A stretch of DNA of 19,262 nucleotides, from NCBI GenBank assembly GCA_026393735.1, contig JAPKZP010000054.1, forward strand, positions 1-19,262, in the 5' to 3' direction. The position numbers were made by a program, and so were the translations under genes. The stretch comes from Acidobacteriota bacterium. Its GTDB lineage: Bacteria > Acidobacteriota > Vicinamibacteria > Vicinamibacterales > JAKQTR01. Below, piece by piece: positions 7,892-14,568 of this stretch; position 1 is the stretch's first letter, and each line of letters begins with the position of its first letter. The notes beneath the pieces were generated by a model, which ran no database searches, was not told the DNA's origin, and worked only from the letters and a program-made list of their open reading frames with translations.

Positions 7892-8887
7892 ATGATGAAG
7901 CGGCCTACGACAACAGGATGCGTTCTGGCACTGACGGTCGGGTTTCTGACCGTCTGCACCGCCGGTCTGCTGGCGCAGAACCCGAAGGGTGGCGCTGAAC
8001 GGCCGAGCGGGAACGGTTCGTCGTCAGGCGGTGACGCCGGCGCGGCCCGGGGGCAGGCATCCCCGCCGGTCTCTGGCGCCGGGAGCTCCAGTGGCGGGAC
8101 TTGGGGAGGCGGGGCGTCCAGCTCCGGCATGTCTGGCTGGGGCGGTTTTCGCGACCCCGGGTACGGACGCCGGACAGCCGGCGACCAGGCCACTGGCGGC
8201 CCGCGCGGGTGGGCCACGGGGTCCGGCGGTGAGACACCGTGGTATTCGCGGCCGCGCGGCGAGAACCCGGCCGGCGGATCGGCTGTTCCGCGCAGCGAGT
8301 ACACGGGCGGACCGGCCTATCCCGGATCCGGCGGATCGGGCGGATCGGGCTACGCGAATCCTGGCGGCTGGGGATACGCCTACGCGCCAGGCTACTGGGG
8401 CGGCGGCTACTACGGCGGCTTCGGCAGCAGTAACTGGGGGTACTACCCGTACTGGGGCTACGGCACCTGGGGCCTCAGCTACGCGTACCCGTGGGGATTG
8501 GGCGCGTTCGGCCTTGGCTACTTCTACTATGACCAGGCCGCGTGGAACTACTACGGCGGCAGCTACCTCGGCAGCTACGCCGGCCCGTACGGCTACTCGG
8601 GCTACGACATGGGCGGAGCCTCGTCGGGCGGCAGCGTCGGGTACAGCGGGAAACCGATGGGCGGCCTCCGGCTGAAGGTCAAGCCCGCGACCGCGTCGGT
8701 CTTCGTCGACGGGTACTTCGCCGGCCGTGTCGATGATTTCGACGGGTTCATGCAGAAGCTGAATGTCGAACTGGGCACCCACAAGATCGAGATCTCCGCG
8801 CCCGGCTACAAGCCTTTGATTGTCGAGGTCACGATCCGGGACTGGGACACGAAGTCGTACGAGGGCCAGCTCGAGCCGATCCGGTAG
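7892..8887 (+). CDS. Secreted Tyr/Gly-rich protein with C-terminal PEGA domain
   Basis: Exported protein of 331 residues, likely at the cell surface; exact role unknown. A signal peptide (MMKRPTTTGCVLALTVGFL onward, ending near LLAQ) is followed by a Ser/Gly/Pro-rich disordered stretch to about 155. A striking segment of about 80 residues (about 160-243) is made almost only of Gly, Tyr, Trp, Ser and Ala (for example GYWGGGYYGGFG and WNYYGGSYLGSYAG). The C-terminal PEGA domain (about 250-330) contains LRLKVKPATASVFVDGYFAG and ISAPGYKPLIVEV, the family's hallmark pattern. The start is chosen because AGAGGAG lies four bases before the first of two adjacent ATGs. A strong hairpin with T-rich tail lies 37 bases after the stop. 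Confidence 0.88.
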   Translation: MMKRPTTTGCVLALTVGFLTVCTAGLLAQNPKGGAERPSGNGSSSGGDAGAARGQASPPVSGAGSSSGGTWGGGASSSGMSGWGGFRDPGYGRRTAGDQATGGPRGWATGSGGETPWYSRPRGENPAGGSAVPRSEYTGGPAYPGSGGSGGSGYANPGGWGYAYAPGYWGGGYYGGFGSSNWGYYPYWGYGTWGLSYAYPWGLGAFGLGYFYYDQAAWNYYGGSYLGSYAGPYGYSGYDMGGASSGGSVGYSGKPMGGLRLKVKPATASVFVDGYFAGRVDDFDGFMQKLNVELGTHKIEISAPGYKPLIVEVTIRDWDTKSYEGQLEPIR

Positions 8888-8897
8888 AATCGCCCCT

Positions 8898-9380
8898 GTG
8901 AGTCAACCACCTCTCGCCGACACGAAGCCTCGGGCGACCTCGCCCGGGGCTTTGTCGTCTCCCGCCCGCGCGCTTCGCGCGGTCGCGCTTGCGTCGGGCG
9001 TGTACGACGCGCTCATCGGGATCGCCATGCTCCTGGGCCGCGACGTGCTGGTCGCCTGGTTCGGCGTGGCGCCGCCCGCGCCGCCGATCCACGCCGACCT
9101 GAACGGCGTGTTCGCGCTGGCCATCGCGGCTGGCTACGCGCTGCCGTATCGCGATCCGGCTCGCTATCGCGCCTACCTCTGGCTGATGGGACCGTGCCTG
9201 AAGGGTGCGGGGACGGCGCTCTTCCTCGCCGACTACTGCCTGCGCGGATCGCCGGCGTCGTACCTGCTGTTTGCCGCGGGTGACGGCACCCTGGCGCTCG
9301 TTACACTGTGGGCGCTGCGGCGGTCCGGCGTTTCGAGAACAGGTAGAACAGGTAGTACACCGGAATACCCAGCAAGATGA
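8898..9380 (+). CDS. Small predicted membrane protein
   Basis: I do not recognise the family. From GTG at 8898 the product is 160 residues with about four hydrophobic segments: ALRAVALASGVYDALIGIAMLL, VFALAIAAGYALPY, WLMGPCLKGAGTALFLADY and YLLFAAGDGTLALVTLWAL. It starts 10 bases after the PEGA gene. No ribosome site is visible, but TAGAAT (8885-8890, overlapping the previous stop codon) sits 7 bases before the GTG, so a leaderless start is possible. A terminator-like hairpin at 8925-8953 falls in its first codons, so the true start may be further down (GTG at 9000 or ATG at 9027 are in frame). The last 80 bases overlap the end of the permease gene on the other strand. Confidence 0.65.
   Translation: MSQPPLADTKPRATSPGALSSPARALRAVALASGVYDALIGIAMLLGRDVLVAWFGVAPPAPPIHADLNGVFALAIAAGYALPYRDPARYRAYLWLMGPCLKGAGTALFLADYCLRGSPASYLLFAAGDGTLALVTLWALRRSGVSRTGRTGSTPEYPAR
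8925..8953 (+). terminator. Strong stem-loop with T-rich tail after the PEGA gene
   Basis: A 12-pair stem (AAGCCTCGGGCG with CGCCCGGGGCTT, one G-T wobble), four-base loop ACCT, then TTGTCGTCT. Placed 37 bases after the PEGA stop, it reads as an intrinsic terminator, but it also lies inside the 5' end of the next open frame. Confidence 0.65.
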
Positions 9381-10718
9381 TGAAGGCGCCCTTGCGCGAG
9401 GGCCCCGGCCGCCCCATGATGGCGGCCGCCGTAATCACCAGCGACACCACCACGAAGATCGCCGGCGCGACAGGATAGCCCCACGCCTTGAACGGCCGCG
9501 GCTCGTCGGGATGCCGCCGCCGCAACACGAAGATCACACTCACCGCGAACGCCGAGAAGAAGAGCACGGCGAACCCCGTGTACTCGGCGAGCTGGTCCTT
9601 CGTGTTCGTCCGCACCCGCAACGCGCTCCAGACGGCCTGCGCGGCGGTCGCCACCCAGGGCGTGTGGAACCGCGGGTGGATCTTCGCGACGGAGCGGAAG
9701 AACGCACCGTCGCGGGCCATGGCGAAGTACACGCGGGGGCCGGCAATCGTCATGGCGCTGAGGCTGCCGAGCAGCACGACGACCACGGCGAGCAGCGCCG
9801 CGCGCCAGCCCCAGACGAGCGCGATCGCCGGCAGGCCGAGCGAGGCGAGCACGCCAGCATGGCGATCTCGGTCTGCCCTCCGCGCGCAATCTCGCCGATA
9901 GGCGCCGCATACAGGTACAGCACGTTGAGGCCCAGGTAGATCACGACCACGGCGGCCGTGCCGAGCGCGAGGGCGCGCGGCACGTTGCGGCCCGGCTCGC
10001 GGATCTCCTCGGCCACGTAGGCCGCGGCATTCCATCCGCTGTAGGAGAACATCACGACGATGAACGCCAGCGGCCAGTTGAAGACGGCATCGGAGGGCAC
10101 GGCGCTGAGGTGCGAGAAACTGCCGCGCCCCACGCCGAGACCGATCGCGACGAACAGCGCGAGCGCGCCCACCTTGATGGCGGCCAGCGTGTTCTGCACG
10201 ATCCGGCCGGGCCCGAGGCCGCGGATGTGCACCAGCGCCAGGCCGAAGATGGCCGTGAGCGCGACCAGGGTCCGCGGCGAAAAGATGAGCGGCAGGCCGG
10301 GAACCGGGATCGTCAGGATCGGCGTCGCGTCGCTGGCTGCCGGAACGAAGCGGCCGAGGTAATCGGCCGCGCCCAGGGCGCCGGCCGCGATGGCCCCCGC
10401 GAATCCCGCGACGAACGAGGTCCACCCCGTGAGAAACGCCGCAAGCGGCCCGAAGCCCTCCCGCAGGTACACGTATTCGCCGCCGGATCGGGGGCGCAGC
10501 GTCCCGAGTTCGGCATAGGCCATGGCGCCGGCGAATGCGAGCAGGCCGCCGCCCAGCCAGACCGCGAGAAAACCAATCGGGTGCGGCACCGCTTGTGCGA
10601 TGATTTGCGGAGTAATGAAGATGCCGACGCCGATCACGTTCGAGATGACGATGGCGGCGGCGTCGACCGGACCCAGTCGACGCTCGAGGGATTGCGGGCC
10701 GTTCGGAGGTTGAGGCAC
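9301..10718 (-). pseudogene. APC-superfamily amino acid permease, split by a frameshift
   Basis: Twelve-helix amino acid/polyamine transporter of the inner membrane. The N-terminal half, from GTG at 10718, has AIVISNVIGVGIFITPQIIA, the GSGIF-like first-helix motif, and GGEYVYLREGFGPLAAFLTGW. It reads in one frame to TEIAMLA near 9850. The C-terminal half (VLASLGLPAIALVWGW, SAMTIAGPRVYFAMARDG, FKAWGYPVAPAIFVV, PVYYLFYLFSKRR) is in another frame ending at the TAA at 9301. The join lies at 9850-9854 and one extra base would restore a full permease of about 472 residues. No internal residues appear missing. So it is either a recent single-base deletion or a sequencing error; both halves otherwise look intact. 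It is divergent from the isoaspartyl methyltransferase gene. Confidence 0.85.
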
Positions 10719-10724
10719 GCCCGC

Positions 10725-10730
10725 ATTATA
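10725..10730 (-). promoter_or_regulatory. Candidate -10 box for the permease gene
   Basis: Perfect TATAAT on the minus strand with six bases between it and the GTG at 10718, so transcription would start at the start codon (leaderless). No convincing -35. The same AT core on the plus strand gives CATTAT (10724-10729), five bases before the GTG of the opposite gene. Confidence 0.45.
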
Positions 10731-10734
10731 TCTG

Positions 10735-11466
10735 GTGGCGCGAGTGCTCCCGACGATTGCCCTTGCAGGCTGGCTCATGACGACACAGGCACCGCCGGCC
10801 GACATGGCGCCAGGCGCGCCGTCACAGGATCCCTTCGTCGCCGACCGCCTGGCCATGGTGGCCGAACAAATCGCTGCGCGCGGCGTGACGGACGCGCGCG
10901 TGCTCGCGGCGATGCGCGAGGTCCCGCGCCATCTGTTCGTACCGGACGGCATGCGCGACAATGCCTATGCCGACGGGCCGCTGCCGATCGGGCACGAGCA
11001 GACGATCTCGCAGCCCTATATCGTCGCACTCATGACGGCCCTCGCGCGGACGACACCCACCGACATAGTCCTCGAAGTCGGGACGGGTTCGGGCTACCAG
11101 GCCGCGGTCCTCTCGCGGCTCGTGGCCCGCGTCTGCAGCATCGAGATCCTCGAGCCGCTGGCGCGTTCAGCCGAGGCGCTGCTGCGCCGGCTTGGCTACA
11201 CCAACATCGAGGTGCGCCACGGCGATGGCTACCAGGGCTGGCCAGAGGACGCGCCGTTCGACGTCATTCTCGTCACGGCCGCGCCCGAGTCCGTGCCCGC
11301 CGCGCTCGTGGCGCAACTCAAGCCCGGCGGGCGCATGGTGATCCCGGTAGGTCCGGTGTCGCGGGTGCAGGATCTGCTGCTGATCGAAAAAGACCGCAGC
11401 GGCGCGACGACGTCGCGCAGCGTCATCCCCGTGCGTTTCGTGCCGATGGTGAAGACAAGTCGGTAG
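10735..11466 (+). CDS. pcm: Protein-L-isoaspartate O-methyltransferase
   Basis: SAM-dependent repair enzyme that methylates isoaspartyl residues in damaged proteins. The SAM-binding motif VLEVGTGSGYQAAVLSRL is present, preceded by PIGHEQTISQPYIVALMT (the substrate-side signature) and followed by VRHGDGYQGWPEDAPFDVILVTAA. From GTG at 10735 it has 243 residues, longer than the usual 205-220. The extra N-terminus VARVLPTIALAGWLMTTQA resembles a signal peptide, which would place the enzyme in the periplasm. Starting at ATG 10777 would remove it. Neither start has a good ribosome site. Its stop codon overlaps the first bases of the inverted repeat that follows. Confidence 0.93.
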   Translation: MARVLPTIALAGWLMTTQAPPADMAPGAPSQDPFVADRLAMVAEQIAARGVTDARVLAAMREVPRHLFVPDGMRDNAYADGPLPIGHEQTISQPYIVALMTALARTTPTDIVLEVGTGSGYQAAVLSRLVARVCSIEILEPLARSAEALLRRLGYTNIEVRHGDGYQGWPEDAPFDVILVTAAPESVPAALVAQLKPGGRMVIPVGPVSRVQDLLLIEKDRSGATTSRSVIPVRFVPMVKTSR

Positions 11467-11535
11467 GGGCAAGGCCCTGTCCTTGCCCTGCAAGGCCCCG
11501 TCCTTGCCCGGGCGGACACAGGGGTCCGCCCCTAC
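11463..11535. repeat. Compound inverted repeat filling a convergent intergenic gap
   Basis: Outer arms GTAGGGG (11463-11469) and CCCCTAC (11529-11535) enclose three smaller hairpins: GGGCAAGG/CCTTGCCC (11467-11488), GCAAGG/CCTTGC (11490-11507) and GGGCGGAC/GTCCGCCC (11510-11531). It runs from the pcm stop codon to within one base of the lipoprotein stop codon on the other strand, a place suited to a two-way terminator, though no T-run follows. Confidence 0.75.
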
Positions 11536-12033
11536 CTAGTGCGTCAGCAGTTGCCGCGTCAGCTGCGCCTCGCGGATCTTCACGAACGGCGCGGACCCGT
11601 ACTTCACGAAGATCTCGACGCGCGCGTCCTTGAACATCGAGTGCATCAGCATCTGGCCGCGCGGCTGCTCACCGGTGAACCCCCAGTTGGCGCGGACCGT
11701 GATGGGCTTGCTCGTCACGGACGGCCCCAGGGCGTCTTTGCCCCTCAGGACGATGAGCGACGAGCCGAGTTCTTCCGACTCCCCGACCAGGCGGAAGACG
11801 CTGAAGACCTGCAGGGCGCTGAGCGCATCCGCACCGGTATTGGTGACCGTGAACGACGCGCTCGGGACGAGCTTGTTCTTGCCGTCCACGATGCCGGCGT
11901 CGAACCAACCGGTGGTGAGGTTGCCGACCTTGACGACCTTGCCGACGTCCACCGACGGGCCGCTGCATGCGGCGCCCAGGAGGATGGCGACGAGGGCGAG
12001 AGAGAACAGCGCGCGGGCTGCGGGATCTGTCAT
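11536..12033 (-). CDS. Small predicted lipoprotein of unknown function
   Basis: No family recognised. The 165-residue product begins MTDPAARALFSLALVAILLGAACSG, a textbook lipoprotein signal with lipobox LGAAC. The mature part is beta-rich and reads like a single immunoglobulin-like domain (SASFTVTNTGADALSALQVFSVFRLVG and PITVRANWGFTGEQPRG), as in FxLYD-type lipoproteins; that comparison is tentative. ATG at 12033 is preceded by GGAAGG at six bases. TATAGT (minus strand, 12086-12091) could be its own -10. It follows the exported-protein gene of the sigma/anti-sigma run by 58 bases and may belong to that regulon. Confidence 0.8.
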   Translation of the reverse strand: MTDPAARALFSLALVAILLGAACSGPSVDVGKVVKVGNLTTGWFDAGIVDGKNKLVPSASFTVTNTGADALSALQVFSVFRLVGESEELGSSLIVLRGKDALGPSVTSKPITVRANWGFTGEQPRGQMLMHSMFKDARVEIFVKYGSAPFVKIREAQLTRQLLTH

Positions 12034-12091
12034 GTAGCACCTTCCGGTCACCATGCTTAGGCACCAACCGGACGCGGAAGGTTCCACTATA

Positions 12092-12973
12092 TCAATACTC
12101 CCGCACGTCCACCCGCTTGCGGGCCTCGTCGCGGCTGATGCGCCCGGTGTGGAGCGCAGCGAGGTCGCTGCCCTTGATGCGAATCAGGATGGTCACGACG
12201 TCGAACGGATCGTCGGCTGACATGCGGGGATCGCCCGCATCGCGCGCGGCCACGGTCAACCACTCCTCGGGCGCGATTTCCAGGGCCTGGCTGTGACCGA
12301 GCATAGCGTCAATCAGGGCGTCCTTGACGGCCCCGGTGTACGCGTCGTTCGGATCCGCCATGGCCTCGGCGTGGCGTGCTTCGGGAGGCGTCACGCGTGC
12401 GGCCGGTGACGTGCCGCCGGCTGCGGGGACCGCGACGGTTGCGGTCTGGCCGTCACGCTTCGGCGCATCGGCGGGCCGGATGGTGTCCGCCACGCCCGAG
12501 AACGGCGCCACCTGGACTTCGAGGCGTCGAATCGCCTGCTCGATCTCCGCCTTCTGACCGGGGTCCGTGACGTTTCTTGCGACATTCCGCAGCGACTCCA
12601 GCGCGCCGGCCGCACCGCCGTTCTCGCGGTCGAGCACGCGCCACGTCCAGATGAGGCTCTGGCGCATCGCCGGGACGTCCACGTCGAAGAACACCCCGTA
12701 CCCGTCGAGGCGGAACCCCCGGGCGCGCGCCGTGCCGCCCATCAGCAGCATCTGCGGCATGGCCGCCTGCATCTGTCGGCCCATCGTGCGGGCGCCGTGC
12801 TGGACGGCGGCCTCGAGCACGCCTTCCATCACGGCCACCTGGTAGCGGGCCGCAGCCTGTGGATCGGGCTTCGGCGCCGCCACCGCGGGGCGATCCTGGG
12901 CCACCACAGGCACGGCCATCAGCACGCCGCATCCGACCAGGACCAGCTTCCGTACCAACCGTCGAGCGCTCAC
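12092..12973 (-). CDS. Exported protein of unknown function in the ECF sigma operon
   Basis: I do not recognise a domain. The 293-residue product starts MSARRLVRKLVLVGCGVLMA and has a signal peptide that probably ends at VVAQ-D near residue 26. The mature part is helix-prone in its first half (YQVAVMEGVLEAAVQHGARTMGR and MRQSLIWTWRVLDRE). A Pro/Ala/Thr linker follows around 165-200, then a C-terminal segment with PEEWLTVAARDAG and VVTILIRIKGSDLAALHTGRIS. The start is GTG at 12973 with GGAGG seven bases upstream, 18 bases after the anti-sigma stop, so it is cotranscribed with the sigma and anti-sigma genes. That suggests it is a target or third regulator of the sigma factor; this is inference from position only. 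Confidence 0.82.
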   Translation of the reverse strand: MSARRLVRKLVLVGCGVLMAVPVVAQDRPAVAAPKPDPQAAARYQVAVMEGVLEAAVQHGARTMGRQMQAAMPQMLLMGGTARARGFRLDGYGVFFDVDVPAMRQSLIWTWRVLDRENGGAAGALESLRNVARNVTDPGQKAEIEQAIRRLEVQVAPFSGVADTIRPADAPKRDGQTATVAVPAAGGTSPAARVTPPEARHAEAMADPNDAYTGAVKDALIDAMLGHSQALEIAPEEWLTVAARDAGDPRMSADDPFDVVTILIRIKGSDLAALHTGRISRDEARKRVDVREY

Positions 12974-12991
12974 GATCCGACCTCCATCTCG

Positions 12992-13801
12992 TCACTGCTG
13001 CTTCTGCGACACGCGCATCAGGTAGTTCATCATCTCGCGCTGCTGGGCGACGGCCGCGCCCGTGCGGCCCTCCAGCACGCCGATCCCGTCCGCCACGCGC
13101 GCCATGTCCGAACGCCGCTGCGTGTCCACGTCGCGCACGACCTGCGTCAACCGCAGGGCGAGTTCCCGCTGCTGACGCGTCTCGCTCGCTTCGATCAGCT
13201 GCCGGACACGCGCCATGAACGCCTCGTCGGAGAGCGGCGTGCCGGCGGACATCAGGACGGTCTGTCCCTGCCCGCCTGCGGGCGCCGGTGCGGACCCGGC
13301 CGGCCGCAGCTCGCTGCGCAGTTCCTCGCGCAGCGCCACGAGTTCGGCACGCCACGGCGCGGCGGCGGCCGTCGACGCTGCACCCGGCGCGGCAGGCGCC
13401 GCGTTCGCGGCCTGCACGGCGGCCGGCTTGCTCCATCCCGTGCGCACGCTCAGCCCCTGCTGGTCGTACCGGATGTCGAGCCCCGACACGCCCACGGCGA
13501 CGCCGATCACGAGCGAGGCCGCCGCCAGCTGCGCCCACGCGGGCAGGGCCGGCACCGACAGCCACGCCCATCGCTGAGGCGCGGGCGCCCGGTCGCGCAC
13601 GATCCGGAAACCGAGCATGGTCTCCGGCGGAGCCCACGCCGCCAAATCGCCTCGCACGGATCGGAACGCCCGGACGTCAGCGGCGCAGCGCGCGCAGAGG
13701 TCGAGGTGCGCCTCGAAGGCGCGTCGTTCGGTCGGGTCGCCCTCCTCGTAGAGGTACGACATCAGGACATCGGGATTGCCGCAAAGATGTGAGTCGTTCA
13801 T
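12992..13801 (-). CDS. Membrane anti-sigma factor with zinc-finger (zf-HC2-like) domain
   Basis: Probably binds and silences the ECF sigma factor encoded just upstream. The 269-residue product starts MNDSHLCGNPDVLMSYLYEEG. Its H32-x3-C36-x2-C39 motif (in HLDLCARC) is the signature of zinc-binding anti-sigma domains. One transmembrane helix lies around 90-108 (AQLAAASLVIGVAVGVSGL). The outer part has an Ala/Pro linker and a long Gln/Arg-rich region (about 195-269, RVRQLIEASETRQQRELALR onward) predicted by eye to form a coiled coil, an unusual sensor region. ATG at 13801 overlaps the sigma stop as ATGA, so it is translationally coupled. The frame continues upstream, but that is the reverse reading within the sigma gene. 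Confidence 0.92.
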   Translation of the reverse strand: MNDSHLCGNPDVLMSYLYEEGDPTERRAFEAHLDLCARCAADVRAFRSVRGDLAAWAPPETMLGFRIVRDRAPAPQRWAWLSVPALPAWAQLAAASLVIGVAVGVSGLDIRYDQQGLSVRTGWSKPAAVQAANAAPAAPGAASTAAAAPWRAELVALREELRSELRPAGSAPAPAGGQGQTVLMSAGTPLSDEAFMARVRQLIEASETRQQRELALRLTQVVRDVDTQRRSDMARVADGIGVLEGRTGAAVAQQREMMNYLMRVSQKQQ

Positions 13802-14397
13802 GGGGTTCTGCTGCCTTCGGTCCTGACAGGACCAGCGCCTCGCCGCTCGAGCTCGCGTCGCAGCACCGTCAGCCCCTGGTAGAGGCGGGTCTTGACGGTG
13901 CTCAACGGGCACCCTTGCAGCTCGGCAATCTCCTGGAACGTCAGCCCGTGATACTCCTTCAACACGATCGCGGAGCGCTGCTCTTCCGGCAGCACCTGCA
14001 TCGCGCGCGCCACCAGGCGGCTGAGGTCCTTGCGCGTGACGACGTCCTCGATCGACTCGGTGGCGCCCGTGTTGGCCGGCACCATCTCCTCGAGATCGAC
14101 CCCTTCCGGCGCCTGCACGAAGGGGGCACGGCGCTCGCGCCGCATCCAGTCGCGACACAGGTTGAGCGTGATGCGATACAACCACGAGGAGAACTTCGCC
14201 TGCCCTTTGAAACCCGGCAGGGCGCGGAACGCCCGCAGGAAGGACTCCTGCACGACATCCCGAGCGTCCTCCTCGCGGCCGATCTGGCGGTAGGCGAGGG
14301 CGTAGATCGGCCGTTCCCAGCGCAGGATGAGCTGGTTGAAGCTGTCCGTGTCGCCCGCCACCGAGCGTGCGACGAGTTCCTCGTCGGTTGCCGTCAT
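13798..14397 (-). CDS. ECF-type RNA polymerase sigma factor
   Basis: Alternative sigma-70 family factor, 199 residues from ATG 14397 (MTATDEELVARSVAGD). Region 2 is clear (ARDVVQESFLRAFRALPGFK and FSSWLYRITLNLCRDWMRRE). So is region 4 (LPEEQRSAIVLKEYHGLTFQ, then STVKTRLYQGLTVLRREL). Regions 1 and 3 are absent, as expected for ECF factors. A GTG start at 14433 is also in frame and would add 12 residues; neither start has a convincing ribosome site. It is followed by its anti-sigma partner with a four-base overlap. I looked for a GGAAC-type ECF promoter upstream and found no convincing one; a sigma-70-like TATAAT is present instead. Confidence 0.95.
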   Translation of the reverse strand: MTATDEELVARSVAGDTDSFNQLILRWERPIYALAYRQIGREEDARDVVQESFLRAFRALPGFKGQAKFSSWLYRITLNLCRDWMRRERRAPFVQAPEGVDLEEMVPANTGATESIEDVVTRKDLSRLVARAMQVLPEEQRSAIVLKEYHGLTFQEIAELQGCPLSTVKTRLYQGLTVLRRELERRGAGPVRTEGSRTP

Positions 14398-14539
14398 GTC
14401 CTCGCGATCGCCTGTGTCTCCCGCCGCACTCACCTACTTAGACGGCGGCGCCTGCCCGGTGGTCGGTCTTGACGATCCGGGCCGGGGGAACTCCGCCATT
14501 CGGGCCTGGTCCTGAGCATGCCGGCGGGTTGTTTGTTCG

Positions 14540-14545
14540 ATTATA
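14540..14545 (-). promoter_or_regulatory. Candidate -10 box for the ECF sigma operon
   Basis: Perfect TATAAT on the minus strand in the divergent gap between the sigma factor and histidine kinase genes, about 140 bases before the ATG at 14397. The gap otherwise shows no clear operator. The -35 region is weak. Confidence 0.4.
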
Positions 14546-14568
14546 GGCTGCGGGCTGGCCGAAGTAGA

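Noticed and set aside
7738..8304. N-terminal extension of HslV to 381 residues
   Set aside because: HslV must begin just before HATTI for Thr processing, and the extension is antisense to the PEGA gene.
10110..11633. A 507-residue plus-strand frame over the permease and pcm genes
   Set aside because: It is antisense to the permease and out of frame with pcm, and its composition is that of a high-GC shadow.
12034..12091. Possible ribosome-site-masking hairpin (ACCTTCC with GGAAGGT) before the lipoprotein gene at 12033
   Set aside because: The upstream arm (12076-12082) would be partly missing if transcription starts after the nearby TATAGT, and the loop is long.
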